64,000 nucleotides of DNA. Origin: Ampelocalamus luodianensis (lineage: Eukaryota > Streptophyta > Magnoliopsida > Poales > Poaceae). The position numbers and the translations under genes are program-made. The notes beneath the pieces are model-generated. The model searched no databases, was not told the DNA's origin, and worked only from the letters and a program-made list of their open reading frames with translations. The stretch is taken from contig CM070625.1 of the NCBI GenBank assembly GCA_036346255.1, positions 32,368,520-32,432,519 of the forward strand, given 5' to 3'. Below, piece after piece: positions 24,933 through 36,515 of this stretch (positions within the stretch are counted from its first letter, which is position 1; every line of letters starts with the position of its first letter).

Positions 24933-25286
24933 TGTAGAGTATCAACTGACATCAAATCCATTCACATTTGCTGAGGTTCGGTGCTCTATTGCTTGTTAGG
25001 ACGAAAATTAGATCTTTGCATGGCACACACCATTACTCATTTTGTGATGAATAGCTTGCCTTTTCAAATTATGATAATCTAAAGACCTCATGTCACTCAA
25101 CAATTAATTTATCTTTCTACATTTTGCTTGGCCGAGTTGAAAGCTTGCCCTCTTGCTTTTGGCATGGTATGCCTGTATTTGTGTATGCATTCAGGCTTCC
25201 AAAATTCTTCCATCTATCTCCAATTCTCCATGTAAAGGTGTGCTCGCCTGTAGATTGCATGGTGTTGCATGTATGTGTTGAAGGTT

Positions 25287-25963
25287 TTTTCAAGGCTTTG
25301 CACATCATTCCATTAAGACGAAAAAAGCTGAAAACACAACAGTTACATGGGACACAAGCCACCTGAACGCCGAGAAGCGCTAGAATCTCGCTCGGCAAAA
25401 AGGAGAAAAGAAAAGGGAGGGAGGGAGAGAGAGAGAGCCAGGAGCGCCGCCGCCGAACCTCTTGCCAGGCGTCCGCCTCCGGTGGTTGGGTAGCGTCGGC
25501 GGGCTGAGCAGGCGAAGGCGCGGAAGCTTTGCCCAAAGGCAGCCCGCCGTTGAGGATGAGGACAACCTTGCCCCTAGCTTCAGAGGAAGGCTTCGTCGTG
25601 GAGGCGGGAGCCCCCGAACGGCTCGGCGACCGGAGTCCTAGAGTGACCGGGCTCGGAGATGACGACCTGGCCAGCGACACGCGGCGCCGGGACTCCACCG
25701 AGTCTGGACTAGATAGGGTGGACTCAATCGACCTGCTTTCCTTCCCGGATTGCTTCCCCAGGACCGCTGCCCGAAAATCTAGGTTGGAGGAGGATGAGGC
25801 CATTTGACGGGGGCTGGGTGCCGTCGCCGGAGTGGCAGGTAGCGCGGAAGGGGAGGTGGTAGGATGTGAGGGGGGAGCGGTGTGGTGGTAGGGCCGCCGC
25901 CGCGAGTGGCGCGGCGGCGCGAGGGTGGGGGTGGGGTGCGAGCTGGACTGTATTGTATGCTCC
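25287..25963 (-). mobile_element. LINE-like or retroposed insertion in SDH4-like intron 1
   Basis: A 677-bp segment between 13-bp direct repeats TGTGTTGAAGGTT (25274-25286, 25964-25976), with a short T run at its left end. That is what a minus-strand insertion made by target-primed reverse transcription would leave. On the minus strand a frame starts at 25803 (MASSSSNLDFRAAV) and carries ADAWQEVRRRRSW near 25440, a motif style seen in plant LINE ORF1 proteins. The frame then drifts into sequence without domain content. LINEs usually lose their 5' end, so keeping an ORF1 start but no downstream part implies an internal deletion, or a different retroposed transcript. Confidence 0.5.
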
Positions 25964-26239
25964 TGTGTTGAAGGTTGACAGTAGGATTCTAGAAGGTATA
26001 TGATTAATTACATCTGTATATAGTTTGGTGATGAAAGATTAAAAGCCAATAGCCAGTTTTGTTTGCTGCACTAATTAATGAAAACCAGGAATTGTTCTTT
26101 TAGAAAATCAGGCTGTTTATTTTAAAGAACATGCTGTTGGCATGTGGTTTCTTTTATAATAATTTTTCTTTGTTCAAGAAATAGAAAGTATGTTGTGAAT
26201 TAGTTTGCATTTCTTGGATCTTGCGTCTTATGTGTGCAG

Positions 26240-26341
26240 GTTCTGGGGTATGAGCCAACATCACACCTCAACGGAGCACAGATTTTACCTCGTTGGTTTT
26301 CTACCGTATCAGCTAATGGATCTCCCATGCAGAAGGCACAG
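26240..26341 (+). pseudogene. SDH4: SDH4-like exon 2
   Basis: A clean 102-bp, 34-codon exon in phase 0. The acceptor is TGTGTGCAG and the donor is GCACAG|GTTTGT. It encodes VLGYEPTSHLNGAQ then LPRWFSTVSANG, matching the region around the transit-peptide cleavage site of plant SDH4. Confidence 0.8.
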
Positions 26342-26432
26342 GTTTGTCACCAGCCAAACAAGTGCTTGATTAGTCACTTATTCTGCCACTTTATGCTAGA
26401 CGTTCATGAAATTGATGTTTCCAATCTAACAG

Positions 26433-26832
26433 ATCTCAGAGACATGCAAGTCAGTTGCTGGAATGGAACACTCTGATGCTCTGAAAGCAAAGGAAGGAAC
26501 CTCCCCTAAAGTTGTGGCATTCAGCCCATTAGAAGTAGCTATTGCTAAACCTAGAAGCAGTCCCTTGACAAGTGAAAGTTCTAAAGTAAGGCGATCAGAG
26601 ATAGCAACACAAGTTACATTTACATGATCCCAGCTCTGCTTCTTGCCTCAAAAACAGCATAACTACCTCTATTATGGTCGGTGCGGTATTCCATCAAGTA
26701 TACATATTCCACAAGGAGATCTTTCTGGACTATGTGCACCACGATATCACCAGGAAGTGGGCTTTGATATACTTCAAGCTGCTTTTGCTGATCATGGCAA
26801 AGGACACCATTGTGTACTTCAATTTGTTCTAA
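26433..26832 (+). pseudogene. SDH4: SDH4-like exon 3 (membrane anchor)
   Basis: The acceptor is CTAACAG and the exon starts in phase. It encodes KVVAFSPLEVAIAKPRSSPL, PLTSESSKV, the hydrophobic MIPALLLASKN segment, DYVHHDITRKW and a final hydrophobic helix ending IVYFNLF before TAA at 26830-26832. Two single-base losses break the frame, one in a T run before MIPALLL (about 26620) and one in an A run at ASKN (about 26652). All other codons around them read smoothly, with no other stop. Confidence 0.8.
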
Positions 26833-28809
26833 GTTCACCAAGTTAGTTTCTCGATGAACGAGCTATGCACTCATCTGTACACTGAAAAAAATAATGATGA
26901 TGGACACATGCTGGGGTGTTGCTTCTTCTGTTCTCCTGCATGAACCTGCTTCGCAAACCTTTATCCCTCCCAACTTTGCTCATCTTGTTTTGTCTATGCA
27001 CTTGAAAGGGATTGATTAGTGACCAATCGGATAATTAGTTTCTGCGAGGAAATATCCCTGATAAGGCAGTGGGTGACTGCATCCTTGTTTGTAATAATAG
27101 TAAATATCAACTCAGCAACTGTTACTGGTATTTGCTAGCATGCCGCAGTCACACTGATTATATTTTGCATGTATGAACTATCATCGTATATTTCTTTTTT
27201 GAGGCTGGAACTGTCATTATATTTTTGACAGCTCTTCCATCGTACAAGAACTCGGCACTATTGCCTCGTTTGCTCCTCTTAATGGCTTTGGTACTGCACA
27301 AGTGTGAATATGTGTTGATTGGTTGGTTGCTGCTTCTGCAGCTGTTGCAAAAATGCGAGCATGTGCTGATTGCTGTTGAAATGCTGGGATTCAGAAACCC
27401 TCCAGTTGCTGTGTCATCCATTGCTTGTGTTCAGTATGGTGTAATTACTACTTGCTCTAACTTGGTAAATTCAGGAAACACTGATGCAGGCACGCAGGTA
27501 CTGCATTGTTGACTGACACTTCTGTATCATATGCTACAGTGTTAGTTATTAAACAACCCATGAGATAAATTCACAGTGGGGAAATTGAAAACGGTGTTTT
27601 GCGTTGCAGGCTGGAGCTCCACTGCTCTTGCTGCTGGAATTGAAAACCTGTGCATTGACCATCACAAAAGCAGTGGTGAATGTATCTGTACAATGTAAAT
27701 CTGAATTATCTGACGTATCCTTGTACAATAATGTGAAGCCCCTTCAGCTCTGCAAGACTGAATTGCCGGTAGATTTTGCAGCCGTTTACATGCGACCCCA
27801 TCGGCTGCCGTGCGCACATGCTCGGCAACCGACGGCCATCGGCTGACCACTTGAATGCTGGCACTGCCCCAGCAGGTAGCGGCAGCTGTGGTAGAGAAGG
27901 GGGTACATCTGTGGCTGTCTGTCTCTGCATGCTGTGAGTGACCCCAACTGAGGCATCAGCATACACACTCCCAGTGCTCTACCAGTCTACACACACTACA
28001 CTGCAGTGCACCTGTGAACATTAACTATGGTGGTATGGCCTTCTGATTGGGTAATCAATCACCTTGCAAATCTCAAGGGAGTAGTGCAGATGTATCTGTT
28101 CAGCAATGAATTGGCACTGGGAGCATTGAGAGCTGAAATGCTGTAGTGGAGAACAGGAAGCAGAAGGGGATTCTTGGATTTGGCCTCTTTTCTTTTCCTT
28201 GCTTTTTTTTTTCTTTTTCCTTTCGTTTCTGCAGATCTCACATGTCATATGACTTGTTTTGGAGTGGGGAGGCTTGATATGCTTGCAGTTGCAGGACCCA
28301 AAGGACCATTAACTGTGGCACAAAACATGTATAGTGAATGGGCCAGCCATTACAGAGAAAAGTAGATGTGGCTATGATTTCAATTTTCAGGACTGCACAT
28401 CTTTGTTGGCTTCCTGGCTATTACAACTCACCATCTCTTTGTATGTTTCATCTCTGACTCATTTTTTCTCTCTTGCTTTGTTGAATGGGCCTGCTGCATT
28501 AAATGTTTGTTTAGTCCTTTTAGATCCTTAGGAGCTTCTTGTTTTCAGCAAAAAATTGCAATGAATGTTGCATCAGCAGAGCACCTTTAGGGCTAGATAC
28601 GGATGTACTTTTCACTTTGAATGCTTTAGTCCTTTTTGGTACTTAATTACAATATTTTAACTTCAGTACATTTCGCATTGATTGTCTAGGTCAGTAGTAG
28701 CAAGTTACTACATAAGATAGGAACTCAGAGCATACTTCTAATTTCACATCGAAAGAAAGAAATGCTTCTTCATTTCTGTTCTTGATTATTTGAGTCTTCA
28801 GGTCATAAT
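26833..28809. other. 3' flank of the SDH4-like gene, intergenic
   Basis: The 3' UTR probably starts here, with AATAAT-like signals at about 26890. Frames at 27225-27512 and 27604-27846 have no recognisable domain. A small local repeat (GTGCTGATTGCTG / GTGTTGATTGGTTG) occurs around 27310-27380. Nothing else is identified. Confidence 0.5.
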
Positions 28810-28818
28810 TTCAATTTA

Positions 28819-30329
28819 GGAAAAAGTCCATATTTTGTGGAGAGTAAAAAAATACCATATGAACTCTAAAATCGTTTGGTTTACACCCTCGAACTCCTAA
28901 TACCATCTCACCCAACCCCCTCGAGCCAAAACTAGCTGGTTTTTGGTCTATGTGGCGCCACGCTGGAGCGGTTTCGCCTCTGGCTCCCCTGTGCTGCCCC
29001 GACTCGCCGGCCCGCGCCTCTGGCCTCCATGGCGCTCCTCCTCCGACTCCCATGGCGCCCACGATGCGCCGCCGCTCGGCCCATCACCCGGTCCGCCGCC
29101 GGCCTCTGAGTGCCTGGGCTCCCTCTGCCGTGCCCTCGCTCTCGGCTTGGCCTGGTGCCGCGCTCGGCGGCTCCTGCTCCCTCTGCTGCACTCCTGCATG
29201 CGGCCCGCGCCGCCTTCTCTCGGCTATAAGAAGCCCCAGCGCCTGCCCTTGCTTCTTCCCTCCCCCACCATTCCTCTTCACCTCCACCGAGCCGGAGCCG
29301 AAGCCCCATTTTCGGCCGTCTTGCCGCCATGGCCGCCTAGCCCGTTCGGCCGCGCTGATGAGCCGTGTCGGTGACCGCCATGAGATGCCCCAAGGCCCGA
29401 CGAAGCCCTCCCCCTACCTCCATTGGTCCTTCCCGCCGTCAAGGACTTCCATTGCCGCCACCTCTTCTTCTCCGCCTCCGGCCACCGCCGCCCCGCCGAT
29501 TCGGCCACCCCCAGACTCCCCCGACCCCACCACCGGCCTCCTCACCCCCGGGCGCAGCTAATGCGCGCGCCGCCTTCCTGCCCGCGCCACTTCACCGCCG
29601 GCGCCGCACATGGCCCGAGCACCCGCGCCGCCACCTCGCCGCTATTCGGCTGCTCCAGTGAGCCGCTGCCCCGGCTGACCCTGTCACAAGGTGCCCCAAG
29701 GCCCAAGGAAGCCCTCCCCCACCTACATTGGTCCTCCCTGCCGCCAAGGACTTCCACCGCCGCCACCTCTTCTCCTCCGCCTTTGGCCACCGCTGCCCGC
29801 CGATTCGGCCACCCCTAGACTCCCCCGACCCCACCACCGGCCTCCTCACCCCCGGGCGCAACTCATGCGCGCGCCGTCCTCCTCCCCACGCCACTCCACC
29901 ACCGGCGCCGCACATGGCCCGAACGCCCGCAACGCCACCTTTTCGCCCCGTGCCGCCGCTCCACAGCGCCGCCGTCCTTGTTGCCGGTGCCCTTGAGGCC
30001 GCCACCCTCTGGGCGTCCCGCCCCTGCCCTTGCCAGCGCTGCCGCGCCCCCCTCCGCCGGTGGCGAGACCGAGCCATGCGCGCCCATGGCCCCCCCTGCG
30101 TGGCCCCTTTTAATTCCCCCCTCCTTTGACTGCCAAGTGGGCTCGGCTATGACATATCAGCTAAACATGTACACGTGGACACCACGTCATCCAAAACCGG
30201 GGTGGTTTAGGGCGAGGGGGTGATTTGCTCTGATTTCAATAGTTCAGAGGTGTAAAGTGAACGATTTTATAGTTGAAGGTATTTTTTGGACTCAGACAAT
30301 AGTTGAGGAGTGTAATATGAACTTTTTCC
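28819..30329. mobile_element. MULE with gene-like GC-rich cargo (Pack-MULE type)
   Basis: 1511 bp with inverted ends GGAAAAAGTCCATATT...AATATGAACTTTTTCC and perfect 9-bp target duplications TTCAATTTA (28810-28818, 30330-30338), the length typical of Mutator-like elements. Patchy inverted similarity continues inward for over 100 bp. The interior 28950-30110 is strongly GC-rich, Pro/Arg/Ala-coding in all frames, unlike the AT-rich flanks. It contains a roughly 305-bp tandem duplication (about 29384-29630 and 29690-29935). There is no transposase. The source of the cargo could not be named. Confidence 0.8.
29384..29935. repeat. Tandem duplication inside the MULE cargo
   Basis: Two copies start at CCCCAAGGCCC (about 29386 and 29692) and run through CCTCCTCACCCCCGGGCGCA to CACATGGCCCGA. 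They differ by scattered substitutions, so the duplication is not recent. Confidence 0.8.
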
Positions 30330-30338
30330 TTCAATTTA

Positions 30339-31002
30339 CGTCATACACTAGAGAAATTTCTTAGGAGCTGTGCTTATACAATGATTCTCCTTTTTTGTTC
30401 TTGTCACACTATCGTTTTAGTTTATTAACAAATAGAAAGAACAGACTAGTTTATGTCTTGTCACTCATCAGCTATATCTAGTGCATTCAATTACTCTTGG
30501 ATCGCACTCTCATTTGGATAAGATGTTGCTTCTACTTTGAGCAGCTCCCTCATCAGCTATGGAACTAGCTAGCAGATTACTTTGGCGCTACATCTGATCA
30601 CCAGTTCTTTGAAATAATGCCATGTCTACATGTAGATTAGGTAAGAGGTTTCCTCTCCCTACAATTTTGCATGCAACAGGCTGTAAGTTGGCCTATTGTA
30701 ATGAGTGTTCCTGCAGTGGCAGTCATTGAATTCTCATCCTCGTAGCAGCATCATGCATGGGGCCTCCTCCTCTTTAATTTTGTTTCCACTCTGGCTTTTC
30801 ATTTGGTCAACTTGGCACCTTGGGGATGTTTCTGTTCATGCAGATTACATGCAACACAATTAAACTATGCATTCGAGATGATTTCCAATTTTCTGAAATG
30901 CAGTCCAGGTCTAGGTCACTTCAGTTGTGGCAGGTGGGTGCGCATCTGATCTGATCAGTATCAGGTTTTGTTTCTGAAGTTCAAACTACGTTTCAAAGGA
31001 GT
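30339..31002. other. Intergenic stretch
   Basis: No gene, RNA or repeat boundary is recognised. Confidence 0.6.
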
Positions 31003-31163
31003 CAGGACTCAGGAGCGGAGCTGGCCACAGCCAAGCCTCAACATAGCCCAACTGCTTTAAGCCCAAAATCGTATTTTACTGATTTTCAAATAATTTTACA
31101 TGAGCTTTTGATCCTGGGCCTCGGGCCATTGCCCCAGAAGCCTGAGGCCCAGCTCCGCCCCTG
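31003..31163. mobile_element. hAT-type MITE
   Basis: 161 bp flanked by perfect 8-bp duplications AAAGGAGT (30995-31002, 31164-31171), the hAT length. The right end GGCCCAGCTCCGCCCCTG is inverse to CAGGAGCGGAGCTGGCC on the left. The left terminus carries an extra 7 bp (CAGGACT) before the matching part. No coding capacity. Confidence 0.85.
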
Positions 31164-31171
31164 AAAGGAGT

Positions 31172-31364
31172 TGATCTAATACTAATTAACTAGTTTGAAA
31201 AAAAAACTAGTCGAAAAAAATGATGGGTTTAGATTATATTTGGTGAAAGATGTACGGCCAATCAGAGTCAGCGAAGTTAAATTCGATTTGTAATTTGTTT
31301 ATAGTTGCCTTCTATAGACAGTTGTAAGAGGGGAAAAAAGAGGTGGTAAACTCATATAAAAACA
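31172..31364. other. Short AT-rich interval
   Basis: Nothing recognised. Confidence 0.5.
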
Positions 31365-31572
31365 TAACAGTCTTGCTAGTTTTAAATCGTTTGAAATTTT
31401 CTTAAGTTTAAGTTACTTGTTGTGACCATTGAATTTGTGTAGAGATTGATGTGTCATATGATTGGATATTGATCCAATGATGTGTCATATGATTGGATAT
31501 TGATCTAATGGTCACAATAAGTGACTTAAACTTAAGAAAATTCCAAACGACTTATAAATAGACAGTCCCAAA
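31365..31572. mobile_element. MITE-like inverted repeat with tandem 31-bp core
   Basis: Arms 31384-31430 and 31507-31553 are inverted copies (AAATCGTTTGAAATTTTC... against ...GAAAATTCCAAACGACTT). Weaker similarity extends outward on both sides. The core is two tandem 31-bp units (31448-31478, 31479-31509). Exact ends and target duplication are unresolved. Confidence 0.6.
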
Positions 31573-32254
31573 ACATAATAAAGAAAATAAATGGGTGGTT
31601 GTGGACAACGAAAGCTAGCAATCCATTTCAGCCGAATCAAATTAAGCAAAGTGTTTCTGTTCTCTAAGAAAAAAAAAGGGTTATATGCAAACTTTAAAAC
31701 ATCGAAAAGGCTTGTTCATCACCATCGTTAAACACACGTTTCTTCAATTAGAATACATGTACTTTTCTTTCTAGAGAGCATATAAGCACTACTTTTATAT
31801 TCAACCCCACTTTGGAAGTTGATATCTTAATTTACTTCAAATTGGAGTTACACAATGCTTAGTTGTCACTTGCAATTTTCTGTGTGGGCTGCATGAGTAC
31901 TGTGTGAACAAGCCAAATCTTATGGTTTATTGGATTCAGATTTGGATCTTGGAAGAGTATCTGACTGGACCCATTGCTACCCTGTTTTAGCTCCATCATA
32001 TGTCCAGAATTTTAACAACTTGCATGCTGCACCCTAGCTAGGGCCTGTATTGCACATTGTTGCCTGAATTATGTATGCACTATGCTTCATGTGCTCCATG
32101 GATAAGTTTGACTCTTCGATTAAACTAGTACGCCTATAAATTTTTTTCACAAAGATGCGGTTGGAGTTCAAGTTAACCAACTTAATTACCCAGTGGTAGT
32201 GGTATATATTCTAGTTGAACGTTGGTAAATGTATTAGTGGTTCCTTCTTATTGT
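31573..32254. other. AT-rich intergenic stretch
   Basis: No gene or element recognised. Confidence 0.5.
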
Positions 32255-32520
32255 ACTTGGTAAATGCGTACCTGGGCAGTTAGTGTGTGTGTGTATGCAC
32301 GCAAAGGATGTCGCGAGTTCGAATTCCGACTCCCTTAATTTTCTTGTGTGTGCCAAATGGAGGTCTTGTGTTGGTGAGTCGTGCGTGGGGTGTGCGCGGC
32401 ATGAATTAAGGTGTGTGTTACCGATAGAACATGTACTATCTATTTGTAATGTGTCAAGTGGGGGTTCTTGTGTTGGCGTGTGGAGCGTGTTACCAATAAA
32501 ACATACATTGCCCACTTGTA
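32255..32520 (+). mobile_element. Possible tRNA-derived SINE
   Basis: GAGTTCGAATTCC at about 32310-32322 fits a polymerase III B box. A weak A-box-like stretch lies upstream near 32265-32285. The body has two related GTGTTGG...GTGTTACC...AAAACAT segments. No clear tail or target duplication was found. Confidence 0.3.

Positions 32521-33446
<926 letters not shown>

Positions 33447-33480
<34 letters not shown>
33447..33480. repeat. (AT)n microsatellite between micron-like copies
   Basis: About 17 AT units separating the two related elements. Confidence 0.95.
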
Positions 33481-33482
<2 letters not shown>

Positions 33483-33817
33483 CATATTCCGTATCTCACA
33501 ACGTAGGGAGTATCTTGTGCAATCGAGAGTATATATGTGTAGTATACGCGTATATAAGACCACCTAGGTAGTATTTACACCTTTTTAAGGGTGGTATGTA
33601 TAATTTTTTTAGACATACTTTTTATGTGTGAATATGAAGGTATTTATAAAATATACTAAAAACTATAGACTTCCTTGCAAATTTTTCGTGTGGTTCACAT
33701 TGGAGTATCTTATAATTAGTATATAAGTAGACCCAAAGTGATAAAAGAGTATGCCAAGTTACTTTAGGTGGTATATCAGAGGTGGGAGTAACTATACCCA
33801 GGAGTAGAAAGTATTAA
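33481..33817. mobile_element. micron-like MITE, copy 2 (left end missing)
   Basis: Tandemly arranged, same orientation as copy 1 and roughly 85-90 percent similar by eye. It lacks the first ~35 bp and ends GGAGTAACTATACCCAGGAG before a short AC run. Confidence 0.65.
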
Positions 33818-34605
33818 TACACACACACACGAGACAAAATACTCATATTTTAGATATAATCTTGTACCAATTTACATGTATATGCGTATATATAGGGGGT
33901 ATAGCGGGGAACGGGGATAAGGGGAATTTTTTTGCAGATACAGCACGTTTGGAAACCACGACACGCGCGTATTTGCAAAAATAGTAACGTTGGCGCACGC
34001 TCACCGTGCGCCAACGCAGGAGGAGATGGCATGTGGCCTTGGCGCACTCCCACCGTGCGCCAGCCCGCCTCGGTTCACCACGTGTCCCCACCAGCCCGCT
34101 TGCCCGCGCCCTTGCTGCCACGTCACCCCGCTGGCGCATGGTGTGCATGCGCCAGCCAATTAGTGCCTAGCTAATTAGGTTAGTTAGTTAGGTTAGGTAA
34201 GTTAGTTAGGTTAGTTTTAGGCTGAAATTTGGAAGAATTTTAAAATATAGCAAATGAGTTCAAAAAATTATGAAATGTTTTGTGGAGCCTCCTGACATCG
34301 TGTACTTGTTTGTGTAATTTTTTTCATTCCGGATTTTTATCGCTATTTCGTATAAGTGTTATGTTCGTATGAATCAATAAATGTAGAAAAATAAGCTCTA
34401 AAAATTATAAATTTTATTTTGAAGGCTCCTCACGTAGTGGACTTGATTGTATAATATTTTGGCAATTTTATATGTGTTCTGGTATTGTCTTGAAAATTTA
34501 GAATTTAGGTCGCGAAAATTTTGATTTTAGGTTTCAGAAATTACGGTTTCATGATTTCATGTGACTTGGAATGTATAAAAAAAGCTGCATTGCAACTCCA
34601 TTTGA

Positions 34606-34717
34606 GATGTCGATATACAATATGACGCTGGAGTACACACGTAACAACCAAAATACGCGTACAAATATAGAAAAATAAAATCGCATAACACACGATACTA
34701 TATGGCTTACTCGTCTG
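34606..34717. repeat. 112-bp direct repeat, copy 1
   Basis: Starts GATGTCGATATACAATATG and ends CTCGTCTG. The partner is 35484-35595, with few differences by eye. Both are left-arm sequence flanking the LTR fragment. Confidence 0.9.
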
Positions 34718-35483
34718 TTTTTTATCTAACGACCAACATGGGTTGAAGTGGAAACGCGCGGGTGAGCGGGCCGTTCGATTTAGATCGAAAGGTCCACATT
34801 GATGGAGACGTTCGGACCGTCGAACCTCCAACTGGATCGCGCCGTTCAAATTTGATTGGACGGTCCACAGCGGTGGGGATGTTCGGACCGCCCGAACGCG
34901 CCATCAAGATCAGGCCGTTCATTTTTGATCCAACGGCTGACATTGGTTGGTGTTATAAACGCACGGGCGCGGGTGGATGAGGCTGACACATGGGCCCCAC
35001 GTGTTAGTGAGGTTGTGAGAGAGGGAGCGCACAGGAAAAGAAATGGGCTGGGTGAGATTCGGCCCGAAGCGAGGTTTGGGATTTTTAATGATTTAGCAAT
35101 TTATTTAATTCTGTTAATTCAAAATAGCCTTAGAAAAATCAAAATAAATCCAAAAATTATGAGAAAATTCACAGAAATCCTCTAAGACATTTTGGACTTA
35201 AATAAAATATTTCCAACTTATATTTGGATATAGTTTTTTCAGATAATTTATTTTGGCTTTGAAATACTTAGGAAAAAGCTTTTAAAAATTCAAAAAATTA
35301 AATAAATTTTCCTTTTCAAGTTTAAATCCAATAAAATCCAAGAAACTTCAATAAATTTTATTGTTGACTTTTAAAATTTAAGAAATTCAAGAAAAGCAAT
35401 TAAGCTCTTTTAAATTTCAGAAATTCCAATAAAATAAATAACTTTCTTAATTTTATTTTGGTAACATAACTTGGGATGTTACA
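34718..35483 (-). mobile_element. Gypsy-type LTR fragment in the left hairpin arm
   Basis: 766 bp, ending GGGATGTTACA as the other Tekay/RIRE3-type LTR ends in this window do. It starts abruptly in TTTTTTATCTAACG without a TG terminus. It is bounded not by a 5-bp duplication but by a 112-bp duplication of arm sequence. Confidence 0.6.
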
Positions 35484-35595
35484 GATGTCGATATACAATA
35501 TGGCGCTGGAGTACACACGTAACAACCAAAATACGCGTACAAATGTAGAAAAACAAAATCGCATAACACGCGATACTATATGGCTCACTTGTCTG
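35484..35595. repeat. 112-bp direct repeat, copy 2
   Basis: Second copy of 34606-34717. It continues directly into the inner part of the left hairpin arm. Confidence 0.9.
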
Positions 35596-35984
35596 AGCCA
35601 TTACTCTCTGTCTGCTGTGGCCGCGTCCGCGTGCGTGACCTTGTTTCGCACCGAGCATGAGCCGTGGAATACGTCCACTGGTCCGGAGAGTGCATGTCGG
35701 TTCGGAGGGCGTACGGAGACCATTGAGGCAGAGGTGGACCAATAGGATGACTCTGGAGTTGACACTCCCAAATTCGTGTCCACTCGCCTATCGACTCGCC
35801 CGAGTCACCATCGTCCACCTCCACCTCAACGGTCTCCTTACGCCCTCCGAACCAACACGCACTCTTCGGACCAGTGGACATATTCCACGGGTCATGCTCG
35901 GCGCAAAACAAGGCCATGCACGCGGACGCAGCCGCAACAGGCAGAGAGTAGTGGCTCAGACGAGTGAGCCACCACTACAGAGAG

Positions 35985-36300
35985 GGTCATCACAGACGGT
36001 TCAAAACCATCATCATAGACGGTTTTTGAACCATCTGAATAAGTTGGTCTCGAATAACAGGCGGTTATCACAGACGGTTCGGAAACCGTCTGTGATACGA
36101 ATATCACAGACGGTTTTTGTATTAAACCCATCTGTGAAGGCTAGTATCTATGAACCGTCTGTGATACTCTGCGTATCATAGATGGTTTGTCCATAGAACC
36201 GTCTGCGATACTATACCTTCACAGACGGTTCGTGTATAGAACCGTCTATGATACCAGCCTTCACAGATGGGTTTAATATAAAAACCATCTATGATAGTTC
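35985..36300. repeat. CACTA left subterminal repeat array
   Basis: About ten copies of ATCACAGACGGTT or its inverse AACCGTCTGTGAT, many as head-to-head pairs. In CACTA elements such repeats are binding sites for the element's own DNA-binding protein. Confidence 0.9.
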
Positions 36301-36515
36301 ATTACACTAACTACATTTTTACTGATTTTTGGCTAGGCTCAGGAATTACTAGCCATGCCCTCTGAAAACAAGCATGCAGAAAAACAGATACATTTACAGA
36401 TACATCACAGATAATCAATTGTTGACAAACTCAAACTGATCATTACTCAAAATAAATTACAAAAGTTCATATTTGTTCAAGTATTGTTACAAAAATAAAT
36501 TGAATTACAATTGAG

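Larger units (their letters stand above)
19172..26832 (+). pseudogene. SDH4: SDH4-like gene (complex II membrane anchor), frame broken
   Basis: The protein resembles rice mitochondrial succinate dehydrogenase subunit 4, a small inner-membrane anchor of complex II. Three exons are visible: 19172-19334, 26240-26341 and 26433-26832, with GT/AG junctions. The first intron is about 6.9 kb because of at least three insertions. Landmarks are MASRFLARSK (transit peptide), LPRWFSTVSANG, KVVAFSPLEVAIAKPRSSPL and DYVHHDITRKW. The order and C-terminus match the family. Exon 1 needs at least two frame changes and exon 3 two more, the latter at T and A runs short by one base. It is therefore either a pseudogene (perhaps a second SDH4 copy) or a real gene with assembly errors. 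Family identity is recalled from rice SDH4, not searched. Confidence 0.82.

Noticed and set aside
28930..30223. Overlapping frames on both strands in the MULE cargo (up to 203 codons)
   Set aside because: GC-rich composition lacks stop codons in all phases. No frame is consistent across the internal duplication and no domain is visible.
35585..36181. Overlapping frames on both strands with near-identical peptides (e.g. 35585-35917, 35657-36181)
   Set aside because: Produced by the inner palindrome of the hairpin element and the CACTA subterminal repeats.
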